The notes under the pieces were generated by a model. It ran no database searches, was not told where the DNA came from, and saw only the letters and a list, made by a program, of their open reading frames with translations. From Enterococcus faecalis_A (lineage in GTDB: Bacteria > Bacillota > Bacilli > Lactobacillales > Enterococcaceae): DNA of 64,000 nucleotides. The DNA lies in contig JBPDWA010000001.1 of the NCBI GenBank assembly GCA_051295955.1, positions 248,001 through 312,000 on the forward strand. Direction: 5' to 3'. Every line of letters starts with the position of its first letter. The first letter of the stretch is position 1. Shown in pieces: positions 7,767 through 17,390 of this stretch. A program made the position numbers and the translations under genes.

Positions 7767-10117
7767 TGACAAAACAAACAATTAAAGAGCAAATTATTGC
7801 TTATATGGAAGGCCAAAAGAAAAAAAGCCTTTCGATGGAAGAGCTAGCTCAAGGTCTGCATTTACAAAAAAGTGCTGACTTTAAATTGCTGGTGCAAACA
7901 ATCGCTCAGATGGAGCGTGAACATTCGATCGTTCTGACCAAAAAAGGCAAAATTTCCTTGCCGCTGCAAGACCTAGTGCTAGTAGGAACATTTCGCAGCA
8001 ACGAGCGGGGCTTTGGCTTTGTAACTATTGATCCGGAAGAACCGGATATTTATATTCCTAAAGAAGCAACGAATTATGCAATGGATGGAGATCAGGTGAC
8101 TATTGACATTTTGAGCCAAGCCGATGCTTTATCAGATCGTGGAGCAGAAGGACGTATAGTCACAGTTAACCAACGAGCCGTAACTCAGGTAGTGGGTGAA
8201 TTTGTGGCTTATGGTCCGGAAGAAATGGCAACCACGGGCTTATATGGGTATGCTATTCCTAAAGAAAAGAAGCTAGCTAATTTTACGGTATCTATTGCAA
8301 CAGAAGGTCTGAAACCAGCGGACGGTAGCATAGTGATCATTGACATTACTCATTATCCGGAAAAAGGATATCCTAGAAGTTTGGAAGGCTTGGTGACTAA
8401 AGTTATCGGTCATAAAAATGATCCGGGAATGGATATTTTATCCATTGTGGTTGCTCACGGGATTCCAACAGCCTTTCCGGAAGAAGTATTGACCGAAGCA
8501 GATGCAACGCCTGATACTATAACGGATGCAGATTTGGTCGGCCGCAAAGATTTACGTAAGCAAACTATTGTAACCATTGATGGGGCTGATGCCAAAGACT
8601 TGGATGATGCCGTTACAGTACGTAAATTAGCCAACGGTAATTATTTCTTAGGAGTTCACATTGCAGATGTATCGTATTACGTGACGGAAAATAGCCAGTT
8701 GGATCGGGAAGCCTATGAACGAGGGACCAGTGTTTATTTGACTGATCGTGTAATTCCGATGCTTCCTCAACGTTTATCAAATGGCATTTGTTCTTTAAAC
8801 CCACAAGTTCCGCGTTTAACGCTAAGCTGTGAAATGGAGATTACAGCAGCTGGAACGGTAGTAACTCATGAAATTTTTCCAAGTGTGATTCAAACGACTG
8901 AACGGATGACGTATACAGCAGTCAATGAAATTTTAGAAGAACAAACGCCCGAGACATTACAACGTTACGCTGAGCTTGTGCCGATGTTTAACGAAATGGC
9001 TGAATTACATCGTATTTTAGAAAATATGCGGCTTCAACGAGGCGCAATTTCCTTTGAAGATCATGAAGCACAAGTTTTGGTCGATCCTAAAGGACGACCG
9101 GAAGATATTTTATTAAGAACACGCGGAATTGGCGAGCGCATGATTGAATCCTTTATGTTGGCGGCCAATGAAACAGTAGCTAAACATTTTTGTGATATGA
9201 AAGCGCCGTTTATTTATCGTATTCATGAACAGCCAAAAGAAGAAAAAATGCAACGTTTTTTTGACTTTGCTGCTGTTTTAGGGATTTTGGTGAAAGGAAC
9301 CAAAACAGATATCACGCCTAAAGATTTGCAAAAGGTTCTGGCACAAGTAGCAGATCAGCCAGAAGAAGCAGTTATCAATACCATGTTATTACGGAGTATG
9401 CAACAAGCTAAGTATTCTGAAGCTAACGAAGGTCATTATGGCTTGGCTGCGGAATACTATACACATTTTACTTCTCCTATTCGGCGTTATCCTGATTTAA
9501 TCGTGCACCGTTTAATTCGTAGCTACAGTCAAGATTTATCAGAAGCCAATAAAGAAAAATGGGCAGCCTTGCTTCCTGATATTGCCCAGCATAGTTCTCA
9601 GATGGAACGACGGGCGGTAGAAGCAGAGCGAGAAGTGGATGCGATGAAAAAAGCTGAGTTTATGGCTGAAAAAATTGGTGCAGAATTCGATGGAATTATT
9701 AGTTCAGTGACAAAATTTGGTTTATTTGTAGAACTGCCGAATACAGTCGAAGGCCTAATCCATGTCAACAGCCTTAAGCAAGACTATTTTCATTTTATTG
9801 AAAACCATATGGCGTTAGTTGGTGAGCGGACAGGGATGACTTTAAAAATTGGTCAAAAAGTACGTATACGAGTTGAAAAAGCTGATCCAGATACTCGAGA
9901 AGTGGATTTTGAACTCTTGGAAGCTGAAGCAGTGACGCGGATTGATGCACCGAAACAACGCTCTTCTAAGCGGCGTCATCAGGAAAAGAATCGCCAAGGG
10001 CAACAAACAAAATTAAAAAAGAAAAAATTTGAAAAAGGTAACAAGAAAAAAAGTAAAGGCAAAAAGCCTTTTTACAAAGAAGTTGCCAAAAAGAAAAAAA
10101 CGAAAAAGAAAAAATAG
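7766..10117 (+). CDS. rnr: Ribonuclease R
   Basis: A 783-residue 3'-5' exoribonuclease that degrades structured RNA and works with SmpB/tmRNA in ribosome rescue. In order: an N-terminal winged helix (~1-65), OB/cold-shock domains (~70-230), the RNB catalytic domain with GADAKDLDDAV carrying the metal-binding aspartates and the conserved YSEANEGHYGLA and TSPIRRYPDL motifs, an S1 domain (~640-725) and a very basic Lys-rich tail (~735-783). Length and layout are those of full RNase R. It overlaps the esterase stop by one base and is followed 15 bp later by smpB, the classic pairing. Confidence 0.97.
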   Translation: MTKQTIKEQIIAYMEGQKKKSLSMEELAQGLHLQKSADFKLLVQTIAQMEREHSIVLTKKGKISLPLQDLVLVGTFRSNERGFGFVTIDPEEPDIYIPKEATNYAMDGDQVTIDILSQADALSDRGAEGRIVTVNQRAVTQVVGEFVAYGPEEMATTGLYGYAIPKEKKLANFTVSIATEGLKPADGSIVIIDITHYPEKGYPRSLEGLVTKVIGHKNDPGMDILSIVVAHGIPTAFPEEVLTEADATPDTITDADLVGRKDLRKQTIVTIDGADAKDLDDAVTVRKLANGNYFLGVHIADVSYYVTENSQLDREAYERGTSVYLTDRVIPMLPQRLSNGICSLNPQVPRLTLSCEMEITAAGTVVTHEIFPSVIQTTERMTYTAVNEILEEQTPETLQRYAELVPMFNEMAELHRILENMRLQRGAISFEDHEAQVLVDPKGRPEDILLRTRGIGERMIESFMLAANETVAKHFCDMKAPFIYRIHEQPKEEKMQRFFDFAAVLGILVKGTKTDITPKDLQKVLAQVADQPEEAVINTMLLRSMQQAKYSEANEGHYGLAAEYYTHFTSPIRRYPDLIVHRLIRSYSQDLSEANKEKWAALLPDIAQHSSQMERRAVEAEREVDAMKKAEFMAEKIGAEFDGIISSVTKFGLFVELPNTVEGLIHVNSLKQDYFHFIENHMALVGERTGMTLKIGQKVRIRVEKADPDTREVDFELLEAEAVTRIDAPKQRSSKRRHQEKNRQGQQTKLKKKKFEKGNKKKSKGKKPFYKEVAKKKKTKKKK

Positions 10118-10132
10118 AAGTGGAGATTGACT

Positions 10133-10597
10133 ATGCCAAAAGGAGAAGGCAAAATAATTGCACAAAATCGAAAAGCAAGACATGATTATACTATCGTAGA
10201 TACGATGGAAGCCGGCATTGTGCTGCAGGGAACGGAAATCAAATCAATTCGCAATGGTCGTATTAATTTGAAAGACGGCTTTGCTCGCGTTCGTAATGGC
10301 GAAGTATTTTTATACAACGTACACATCAGTCCCTACGAACAAGGTAATATTTTTAACCACGACCCGTTGAGAACTCGTAAGCTTTTATTGCGGAAGAAGC
10401 AAATTGCCAAATTAATCGGCGAAACGAAAAATACCGGCGTTACTCTGGTTCCTTTAAAGGTTTATATTAAAGATGGCTACGCTAAAGTATTACTAGGTTT
10501 GGCTAAGGGAAAAAAACAATACGACAAACGAGAAGATTTAAAACGCAAAGAAGTGGATCGGCAAATTAGCCGCACATTAAAGAACCAGTCTCGCTAA
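10133..10597 (+). CDS. smpB: SsrA-binding protein SmpB
   Basis: A 154-residue tmRNA-binding protein that brings SsrA RNA to stalled ribosomes. Recognised from KIIAQNRKARHDYTIVDTME, GIVLQGTEIKSIRNGRINLKDGFARV and the basic tail DRQISRTLKNQSR. The ATG at 10133 has GGAG seven bases upstream, so the upstream TTG at 10127 is not needed. It is the last gene of the est-rnr-smpB group. The ssrA gene itself is not in the downstream 315 bp or recognisable elsewhere in the window. Confidence 0.96.
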   Translation: MPKGEGKIIAQNRKARHDYTIVDTMEAGIVLQGTEIKSIRNGRINLKDGFARVRNGEVFLYNVHISPYEQGNIFNHDPLRTRKLLLRKKQIAKLIGETKNTGVTLVPLKVYIKDGYAKVLLGLAKGKKQYDKREDLKRKEVDRQISRTLKNQSR

Positions 10598-10912
10598 CGA
10601 GTATTTTATTCTTTTTCGCATATTTGTTTTTCTTTCTTTATATTATGAAAAATATTTGTTAGAGTGTTAAAGAAACGAAAGTTTCGATTTTTGTTTCAAC
10701 TGATTATTTCACTTAGAATACCACTTATTTAGGCTTTCTGTATCATGAAGAAAATGAGAAAATCGTCTGTTTTATCAATTACAAAAAAGTGTCATATTTT
10801 CATGAAATTTTTTTGAAATTATTAATGGTTGGTGGTATGATACCAGTGGTTATAATTAGCACACAGAAGTGTTCTTACTTCTGAGAGATTGTTGGAAAAG
10901 AGGTGAAATGAA
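10598..10912. other. Intergenic region between smpB and atpB
   Basis: No gene is visible. A weak hairpin (GAAAC-GAAA-GTTTC, about 10675) followed by ATTTTTG may end the smpB transcript. The right half holds the ATP synthase promoter at 10813-10841. No tmRNA sequence was recognised here. Confidence 0.6.
10813..10841 (+). promoter_or_regulatory. Sigma-A promoter of the ATP synthase operon
   Basis: TTGAAA (10813-10818) and TATGAT (10836-10841) are separated by exactly 17 bp, and the -10 is preceded by TGG, an extended -10. It lies 72 bp upstream of the atpB start. Confidence 0.8.
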
Positions 10913-11632
10913 TTGGAAGAGAAGAAATTGCTCTTCAATATCGGGCCAATTTGGTTTGATGGAACCATTTGTCTGATGGTGCTGTTAACATGCGTCATTG
11001 TCTTTTCTTTCGTTTATTTCTGCACAAGAAATTTGAAATTAAAACCGAAAGGCAAACAAAACGTCATTGAATGGTTAATTGATTTCGTTCGTGGAATTAT
11101 TACCGACAATATGCCCAGGAAGGAAGTCAGCAACTTTCATTTACTGGCATTCACCCTTTTCATGTTTGTATTAGTTTCTAATACATTAGGGCTAGTAACA
11201 AAAATCGTCGTAGGCGATGATATCAGTTTGTGGAAAAGCCCAACAGCCGATCCTTTGGTAACGTTAACGTTAGCATTGATGATGATCGTTTTAACTCACT
11301 TGTTCGGCGTGAAACGTTTTGGTTTTAAAGGCTATTTTGTTAACAGTTACCTAAGACCATTGACCTTCTTATTACCGGTGAAGCTAATGGAAGAATTTAC
11401 CAACTTGCTAACGTTAGGCTTACGTTTGTACGGGAATATTTACGCTGGTGAAGTTTTGCTGGGTTTAATTGCCAGTACAGTTTCAAGCGTAGGACTTTGG
11501 GTAGCGCCACTAGCCATTGTGCTAGAAATGATTTGGATTGCTTTTTCATTGTTTATCGGAACCATCCAAGCGTTTATTTTCGTAACCTTATCGATGGTTT
11601 ACATGTCACACAAAATTGAAGTAGAAGAATAG
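10913..11632 (+). CDS. atpB: F1Fo ATP synthase subunit a
   Basis: A 239-residue membrane protein forming the proton half-channels of Fo. The essential arginine lies in LGLRLYGNIYAGE within the fourth or fifth helix, and IGTIQAFIFVTLSMVYM is the conserved final helix region. The start is TTG 10913, seven bases after GAGGTG. An ATG at 10908 is in another frame and gives no related protein. First gene of the atpBEFHAGDC operon. In enterococci this enzyme works mainly as a proton pump for pH control; that is family knowledge. Confidence 0.95.
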   Translation: MEEKKLLFNIGPIWFDGTICLMVLLTCVIVFSFVYFCTRNLKLKPKGKQNVIEWLIDFVRGIITDNMPRKEVSNFHLLAFTLFMFVLVSNTLGLVTKIVVGDDISLWKSPTADPLVTLTLALMMIVLTHLFGVKRFGFKGYFVNSYLRPLTFLLPVKLMEEFTNLLTLGLRLYGNIYAGEVLLGLIASTVSSVGLWVAPLAIVLEMIWIAFSLFIGTIQAFIFVTLSMVYMSHKIEVEE

Positions 11633-11680
11633 AACTAATTCATACACAAAATTAACTTACTTTTAGGAGGAATTTACATC

Positions 11681-11905
11681 ATGGAAGGATTAAACTATAT
11701 CGCAGCATCAATCGCAATTTTTGGAGCTGCTCTAGGAGCTGCTATTGGTAACGGACAAGTTATCTCAAAAACAATCGAATCAATGACTCGTCAACCAGAA
11801 ATGTCTGGCCAATTAAGAACAATGATGTTTATCGGAGTAGCCTTAATCGAAGCTGTGCCAATCTTAGGTGTAGTTGTTTCTTTATTACTTTTGTTCACCA
11901 AATAA
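11681..11905 (+). CDS. atpE: F1Fo ATP synthase subunit c
   Basis: A 74-residue hairpin of two membrane helices that makes the rotor ring. The polar loop RQPE (38-41) and the ion-binding carboxylate Glu57 in GVALIEAVPI are present. The residues typical of sodium-binding rings (Glu-Ser pair, Gln in helix 1) are absent, so protons are expected. Good AGGAGG site upstream. It is followed by a 142-bp spacer before atpF, longer than usual in such an operon. Confidence 0.95.
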   Translation: MEGLNYIAASIAIFGAALGAAIGNGQVISKTIESMTRQPEMSGQLRTMMFIGVALIEAVPILGVVVSLLLLFTK

Positions 11906-12047
11906 GAAATAAAATGGAGGCAGGACGCCGATTTTTTCGGAACCGTCACTGCTTTCTTCTATCTTGCAGAGTTTTCAAATGAATGGAATGAACCATTTAT
12001 TGTAAAAAATTCTGATCCGATTTTGCAGGAAAGGAAGTTGAGACTTC

Positions 12048-12578
12048 ATGCTACTTACTAAATTGGTAGTCGGTGAAACGGCTCCTAGTACTACACTAGG
12101 CACAATAATCGTCGTTAGTGGTGCCTTTTTAATCTTGATGCTTCTATTGAAGAAATTCGCATGGGGAGCAATCGTAGATATTTTAACGAAACGTGAAGAG
12201 AAAATTGCCAACGATTTGGATTCTGCAGAGCAATCTCGAGTAGCAGCAGCTAAAATGGAACAAGAACGTCAACAACAATTACTTTCGTCCAGAACTGAAG
12301 CAGCTGATATTTTAAAAAATGCGAAAGAGAGCGGAGAGCAAACACGCAAAAAAGCATTGAAAGAAACCAACGACGAAGTCTCTCGTTTACGAGAAAAAGC
12401 ACGTATGGACATTTCTCAAGAACGAGACGAAGCGTTATCTTCAGTGAAAAGTGATGTAGCGGATTTGTCTCTACAAATTGCAGCCAAAATTTTAAATAAA
12501 GAATTGACACCAGACGCTCATGAAACGTTGATTAATTCTTACATTGAAAGTTTGGGTAAAGCCAATGAAACTAGATAA
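12048..12578 (+). CDS. atpF: F1Fo ATP synthase subunit b
   Basis: A 176-residue peripheral stalk subunit. One membrane helix (~17-36, TLGTIIVVSGAFLILMLLL) is followed by a long charged coiled coil full of Glu, Arg, Ala and Lys to the C terminus. The fixed start ATG 12048 has a GGAAGG-type site upstream. Its end overlaps the start of atpH by 14 bp, implying coupled translation and equal amounts of the two stalk partners. Confidence 0.94.
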   Translation: MLLTKLVVGETAPSTTLGTIIVVSGAFLILMLLLKKFAWGAIVDILTKREEKIANDLDSAEQSRVAAAKMEQERQQQLLSSRTEAADILKNAKESGEQTRKKALKETNDEVSRLREKARMDISQERDEALSSVKSDVADLSLQIAAKILNKELTPDAHETLINSYIESLGKANETR

Positions 12579-13107
12579 ATATACAGTCGGCAAACGCTAC
12601 GGAAAAGCTTTGTTTGAGTTGGCGAACGAAAAAGGCCAAACCGAAGCGATTTACCAAGAACTATTGATTCTTAGAGAAGTCTTTCATCAAGTTCCCGGAA
12701 TTGGCGAAATCTTAAGTGATGTCCGTTTAGAACCTTATGAAAAAGACGTGATCATGGAAAAATTAGTTTCTGGTTTTGATAGTTTAATGAAAAACTTTTT
12801 AGCTGTGGTCTACAACTACGGTCGAATGAACGACATGTTGTTGATGATCGACGAATATGAACATCGTTATGATGAACATCAACGAATTGTTTTAGGTACC
12901 GTTACTACGGCTGTTCCATTGACTAAGGAACAACATCAGGCCATGGAAGCGAAAGCTGCAGCACTTTTAGGCTATCAAACTGCACATCTCATCAACTTGA
13001 TTGATCCAGATGTTATCGGTGGTGTTGTCATTGAAGCCAATCATAAAGTGATTGACGGCAGTATTCAAAAACAACTGGAAACGATTCAACAATTGTTATT
13101 AAAATAA
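12565..13107 (+). CDS. atpH: F1Fo ATP synthase subunit delta
   Basis: A 180-residue protein joining F1 to the b stalk. The N terminus KLDKYTVGKRYGKALFELA and the C-terminal DPDVIGGVVIEANHKVIDGSI are the conserved ends of the delta/OSCP family. The ATG at 12565 inside the end of atpF is chosen because it gives the usual N terminus; the earlier ATG at 12544 would add seven residues not typical of the family. Confidence 0.94.
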   Translation: MKLDKYTVGKRYGKALFELANEKGQTEAIYQELLILREVFHQVPGIGEILSDVRLEPYEKDVIMEKLVSGFDSLMKNFLAVVYNYGRMNDMLLMIDEYEHRYDEHQRIVLGTVTTAVPLTKEQHQAMEAKAAALLGYQTAHLINLIDPDVIGGVVIEANHKVIDGSIQKQLETIQQLLLK

Positions 13108-13137
13108 GATTTTAGCACAATTAAAGAGGTGAATTGA

Positions 13138-14694
13138 ATGGCGATCAAAGCAGAAGAAATCAGTGCCTTGATTAAAGAACAGATCGAAAATTATCAGCAA
13201 GAACTTGCTGTTGAAGAAATCGGAACTGTTACTTATGTCGGAGACGGAATTGCCCGTGCTCACGGCTTAGAAAATGCAATGAGCGGCGAGTTAGTAGAAT
13301 TTTCTAACGGCTCTTACGGTATGGCACAAAACTTAGAAACGAATGATGTTGGGATTATTATCCTTGGCGATTTTGAAACCATTCGTGAAGGTGATAAAGT
13401 ACAACGAACTGGAAAAATTATGGAAGTTCCTGTGGGAGAAGCGCTGATTGGACGAGTGGTAAACCCATTAGGACAACCGGTGGATGGCTTAGGCGAAATC
13501 AAGACAGAACGGACACGTCCAGTGGAAGCATCAGCTCCTGGAGTTATGCAACGTCAGTCAGTTAGTGAACCAATGCAAACAGGGTTAAAAGCCATTGACG
13601 CTCTAGTGCCAATCGGTCGTGGCCAACGGGAATTAGTTATTGGTGACCGTAAAACAGGGAAAACTTCAATTGCTATCGATACCATTATCAATCAAAAAGG
13701 TCAAGACGTAATCTGTATTTATGTTGCTATCGGTCAAAAAGAATCAACGGTTCGTAGCCAAGTTGAAACCTTGAGAAGATACGGCGCTCTTGATTATACA
13801 ATTGTCGTAACGGCAGGTGCTTCACAGCCAGCGCCATTACTTTATATTGCACCATACGCTGGAACTGCTATGGGTGAAGAATTTATGTATAATGGCAAAC
13901 ATGTCTTAATCATTTTTGATGACTTATCCAAACAAGCGGTTGCTTATCGTGAACTTTCATTATTATTACGTCGTCCACCAGGTCGTGAAGCCTATCCAGG
14001 GGATGTCTTCTATTTGCACTCACGCTTATTGGAACGGGCAGCAAAATTAAGTGATGAATTAGGCGGTGGTTCAATGACAGCCTTACCATTCGTTGAAACC
14101 CAAGCCGGCGATATTTCGGCTTATATTCCAACAAACGTAATATCCATCACCGACGGACAAATCTTTTTGGAAAGTGATTTGTTCTACGCAGGAACACGTC
14201 CGGCCGTAGATGCTGGGTTATCTGTGTCACGGGTAGGTGGCTCAGCGCAAATTAAAGCGATGAAAAAAGTTGCCGGCACTTTGCGTTTGGACTTGGCTAG
14301 CTATCGTGAACTAGAAGCCTTTACCCAATTCGGGTCCGATTTAGATGCGGCAACGCAAGCAAAATTAAATCGTGGACGCCGAACAGTCGAAATTTTAAAA
14401 CAAAAACTGCATGCGCCGCTTCCAGTTGAAAAACAAGTTGTCATTCTTTACGCATTAACGCATGGATTTTTAGACAGTGTCAGCGTAGACAAGATCTTGA
14501 CATTTGAACAAGAATTGTTCGACTATTTTGACAGCAATCATGCCGATATTTTTGAAACGATTCGGACTACCAAAGACTTGCCAGATTCAGAAAGTTTAGA
14601 TGCTGCGATTAAAGAATTCCAAGAGATGTTTTCTGCAGCAAACGGTGCAGAATCAACGACTCAAGATAAATTAGCAACAATCGAAAACGCATAA
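13138..14694 (+). CDS. atpA: F1Fo ATP synthase subunit alpha
   Basis: A 518-residue, non-catalytic nucleotide-binding subunit of F1. It has the P-loop GDRKTGKTS at about residue 170, the conserved PGREAYPGDVFYLHSRLLERAAK segment, and the usual Gly-rich ALPFVETQAGD region. Full family length. AGAGGTG precedes the ATG. It lies 30 bp after atpH and 15 bp before atpG. Confidence 0.97.
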   Translation: MAIKAEEISALIKEQIENYQQELAVEEIGTVTYVGDGIARAHGLENAMSGELVEFSNGSYGMAQNLETNDVGIIILGDFETIREGDKVQRTGKIMEVPVGEALIGRVVNPLGQPVDGLGEIKTERTRPVEASAPGVMQRQSVSEPMQTGLKAIDALVPIGRGQRELVIGDRKTGKTSIAIDTIINQKGQDVICIYVAIGQKESTVRSQVETLRRYGALDYTIVVTAGASQPAPLLYIAPYAGTAMGEEFMYNGKHVLIIFDDLSKQAVAYRELSLLLRRPPGREAYPGDVFYLHSRLLERAAKLSDELGGGSMTALPFVETQAGDISAYIPTNVISITDGQIFLESDLFYAGTRPAVDAGLSVSRVGGSAQIKAMKKVAGTLRLDLASYRELEAFTQFGSDLDAATQAKLNRGRRTVEILKQKLHAPLPVEKQVVILYALTHGFLDSVSVDKILTFEQELFDYFDSNHADIFETIRTTKDLPDSESLDAAIKEFQEMFSAANGAESTTQDKLATIENA

Positions 14695-14709
14695 GAGAGG
14701 TGAGCAAAA

Positions 14710-15618
14710 TTGGGTGCTTCATTAAATGAAATCAAGCAACGTATTGCTTCGACAAAGAAAACAAGTCAAATCACCAAAGCTATGCAAATGGTTTCAGCAG
14801 CGAAGCTGACGAAATCAGAGTCAGCCTCTAGAAGTTTTCAAGAATATGCATCAAAAATTCGTTCGATTGTTACGCATTTGGTTGCTTCACAGTTAAGTGA
14901 TTTGCGCTATGCGTCCAGTGGCAGCTCCGCTAGCGGTGACTATCACGCAATGCTAGCTTCTCGTCCAGTAAAAAAGACCGGCTACATTGTTATTACTTCA
15001 GATAAAGGACTAGTTGGTGGCTACAACAGTTCAATTTTAAAACAAACAATGAGCATGATTAAAGAAGATCATGAAAATGAAAACGAATATGTACTGATTG
15101 CTATTGGTGGTACAGGAGCTGACTTTTTTAAAGCTCGCGGCATGGACGTCTCTTATGAAATTAGAGGGCTGACAGACCAACCTAGCTTTGATGAAGTAAG
15201 AAAAATCGTAACTGCCGCAACGACTATGTATCAAAATGAGGTGTTTGATGAGCTGTACGTCTGTTATAACCATCATATCAATTCATTGACTAGTCAATTT
15301 CGTGTGGAAAAAATGCTACCGATCTCCGATTTAGATCCTGGTGAAGCAGCTTCTTATGATCAAGAATATATTTTAGAGCCCTCTAAAGAGGACATCTTGG
15401 ATCAATTGTTACCACAATATGCGGAAAGCTTGATTTACGGAGCAATTATTGATGCCAAAACGGCTGAACATGCCGCAGGGATGACTGCGATGCAAACAGC
15501 AACAGACAACGCACAAAATATCATAAGTGATTTAACGATTTCTTATAACCGCGCTCGACAAGGAGCGATCACTCAAGAAATTACAGAAATCGTAGCTGGT
15601 GCAGCTGCACTGGAATAA
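14710..15618 (+). CDS. atpG: F1Fo ATP synthase subunit gamma
   Basis: A 302-residue central rotor shaft. The N-terminal helix LNEIKQRIASTKKTSQITKAMQMV and the C-terminal helix AEHAAGMTAMQTATDNAQNII form the coiled coil that turns inside the alpha/beta ring. Start is TTG 14710 after AGAGGTGAG. The next gene, atpD, is 349 bp away, although these genes are normally adjacent. Confidence 0.96.
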   Translation: MGASLNEIKQRIASTKKTSQITKAMQMVSAAKLTKSESASRSFQEYASKIRSIVTHLVASQLSDLRYASSGSSASGDYHAMLASRPVKKTGYIVITSDKGLVGGYNSSILKQTMSMIKEDHENENEYVLIAIGGTGADFFKARGMDVSYEIRGLTDQPSFDEVRKIVTAATTMYQNEVFDELYVCYNHHINSLTSQFRVEKMLPISDLDPGEAASYDQEYILEPSKEDILDQLLPQYAESLIYGAIIDAKTAEHAAGMTAMQTATDNAQNIISDLTISYNRARQGAITQEITEIVAGAAALE

Positions 15619-15967
15619 TCTGGTCTTACGCTTGATGTATTAAGGACAAAAGTCTGTCAGACAACTGTCTTAAATAGCAAAACTATGATAATCAGCTAAA
15701 TAAAAGTACTTAAAGCTCTATCGACTATAGCAATTACTTTGGCAATAAGCTGGAATTTTCTTGGAATGAAGAAACATTGGATAAGTTGCGACGTTCATTC
15801 GTACCTCGGTGTGTTTTATGACTATTTCAAAAAATCCTAACTTATTTGCTAAGAAACTCTATTTTGAAAAGTGAACAGCTATCAAATTGAATCTGCTTGA
15901 TCATCAGAGTGCAAGGCTTTTATTCAGCGGCAAGTGTGTGACTTTATGAGGACTGGAGGAAAGAAAG
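15619..15967. other. Unusual 349-bp gene-free spacer inside the ATP synthase operon (atpG-atpD)
   Basis: There is no open frame over about 25 codons in a plausible setting and no clear terminator with a T run. A small inverted repeat GTCTG-T-CAGAC lies near 15652-15662. An internal promoter for atpD could sit here but no convincing pair was found. AtpD has its own strong GAGGA-type ribosome site at the right edge. Confidence 0.6.
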
Positions 15968-17374
15968 ATGAGTTCAGGAAAGATTGTTCAGGTAATTGGT
16001 CCCGTTGTAGACGTGGAATTTTCATTAGATCAATCCTTACCAGACATAAACAATGCCTTGGTCGTCTATAAAAACGGCGAGGAGAAACAAAAAGTAGTAC
16101 TTGAAGTTGCTTTAGAACTTGGAGACGGCGTTATTCGCTCTATAGCAATGGAATCAACTGATGGGTTACAAAGAGGAATGGAAGTTATCGATACAGGGAA
16201 ATCCATTTCTGTACCTGTCGGAAAAGAAACCTTAGGCCGTGTGTTTAACGTATTAGGAGATACTATCGATTTGGAAGCTCCGTTTCCAGCAGATGCGCCC
16301 CGCAGTGGGATTCACAAAAAAGCGCCGGCTTTTGATGAATTGAGTACCAGCAATGAAATTTTAGAAACTGGAATTAAAGTTATTGACTTGCTAGCGCCTT
16401 ACTTAAAAGGTGGGAAAGTTGGTCTCTTCGGTGGAGCCGGTGTTGGTAAAACAGTGTTAATTCAAGAGTTAATCCACAACATCGCACAAGAACACGGTGG
16501 TATTTCAGTGTTTACCGGTGTTGGTGAACGGACACGTGAAGGGAATGACCTTTACTATGAAATGAAAGATTCTGGCGTTATCGAAAAAACTGCCATGGTG
16601 TTTGGACAAATGAATGAGCCACCAGGTGCACGGATGCGGGTAGCCTTAACCGGTTTAACGATTGCCGAATACTTCCGTGATGTGGAAGGTCAAGACGTAC
16701 TACTCTTTATTGACAATATTTTCCGTTTTACACAAGCCGGTTCAGAAGTATCCGCTTTGTTAGGACGGATGCCGTCAGCCGTTGGGTACCAACCAACGCT
16801 AGCAACAGAAATGGGGCAATTACAAGAACGGATTACGTCTACTAAGAAAGGTTCTATTACGTCGATTCAAGCGATTTATGTGCCTGCCGATGACTATACT
16901 GACCCAGCGCCAGCGACTGCTTTCGCTCACTTAGATGCCACAACTAACTTGGAACGTAAGTTAACAGAACAAGGGATTTATCCAGCGGTAGACCCACTAG
17001 CTTCTTCTTCAAGTGCCTTAGCACCTGAAATTGTTGGCGAAGAACACTATGAAGTAGCATCAGAAGTACAACATATCTTACAACGCTATCGTGAACTTCA
17101 AGATATCATCGCTATTTTAGGGATGGATGAATTATCTGATGACGAAAAAGTGTTAGTAGGACGTGCTCGCCGAGTGCAATTCTTCTTGTCGCAAAACTTT
17201 AACGTAGCTGAGCAGTTTACAGGACAACCTGGTTCTTATGTACCAGTAGCTGAAACAGTCAAAGGCTTTAAAGAAATTCTAGAAGGAAAACACGATGATC
17301 TTCCAGAAGAAGCCTTCCGTAGTGTTGGCAGAATTGAAGAAGCGGTAGAAAAAGCGAAACACTTAAACTATTAG
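15968..17374 (+). CDS. atpD: F1Fo ATP synthase subunit beta (catalytic)
   Basis: A 468-residue catalytic subunit. Visible are the P-loop GGAGVGKTVLIQELI (~152-166), the catalytic glutamate region GERTREGNDLY, the Walker B VLLFIDNIFRFTQAGSEVSALLGRMPS with the DELSD loop (DELSDDEK) towards the end. Length is standard. It is followed 16 bp later by atpC. The long spacer before it is the odd feature of this operon. Confidence 0.97.
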   Translation: MSSGKIVQVIGPVVDVEFSLDQSLPDINNALVVYKNGEEKQKVVLEVALELGDGVIRSIAMESTDGLQRGMEVIDTGKSISVPVGKETLGRVFNVLGDTIDLEAPFPADAPRSGIHKKAPAFDELSTSNEILETGIKVIDLLAPYLKGGKVGLFGGAGVGKTVLIQELIHNIAQEHGGISVFTGVGERTREGNDLYYEMKDSGVIEKTAMVFGQMNEPPGARMRVALTGLTIAEYFRDVEGQDVLLFIDNIFRFTQAGSEVSALLGRMPSAVGYQPTLATEMGQLQERITSTKKGSITSIQAIYVPADDYTDPAPATAFAHLDATTNLERKLTEQGIYPAVDPLASSSSALAPEIVGEEHYEVASEVQHILQRYRELQDIIAILGMDELSDDEKVLVGRARRVQFFLSQNFNVAEQFTGQPGSYVPVAETVKGFKEILEGKHDDLPEEAFRSVGRIEEAVEKAKHLNY

Positions 17375-17390
17375 AAAGGCGGCAAGCACA

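Noticed and set aside
10598..10912. tmRNA gene (ssrA) expected near smpB
   Set aside because: No tmRNA 5' end, tag-peptide frame or tRNA-like ends were found in this stretch.
11681..11905. Sodium-binding c subunit
   Set aside because: The Glu is followed by Ala, not Ser, and the first-helix Gln is missing, so protons are the expected ion.
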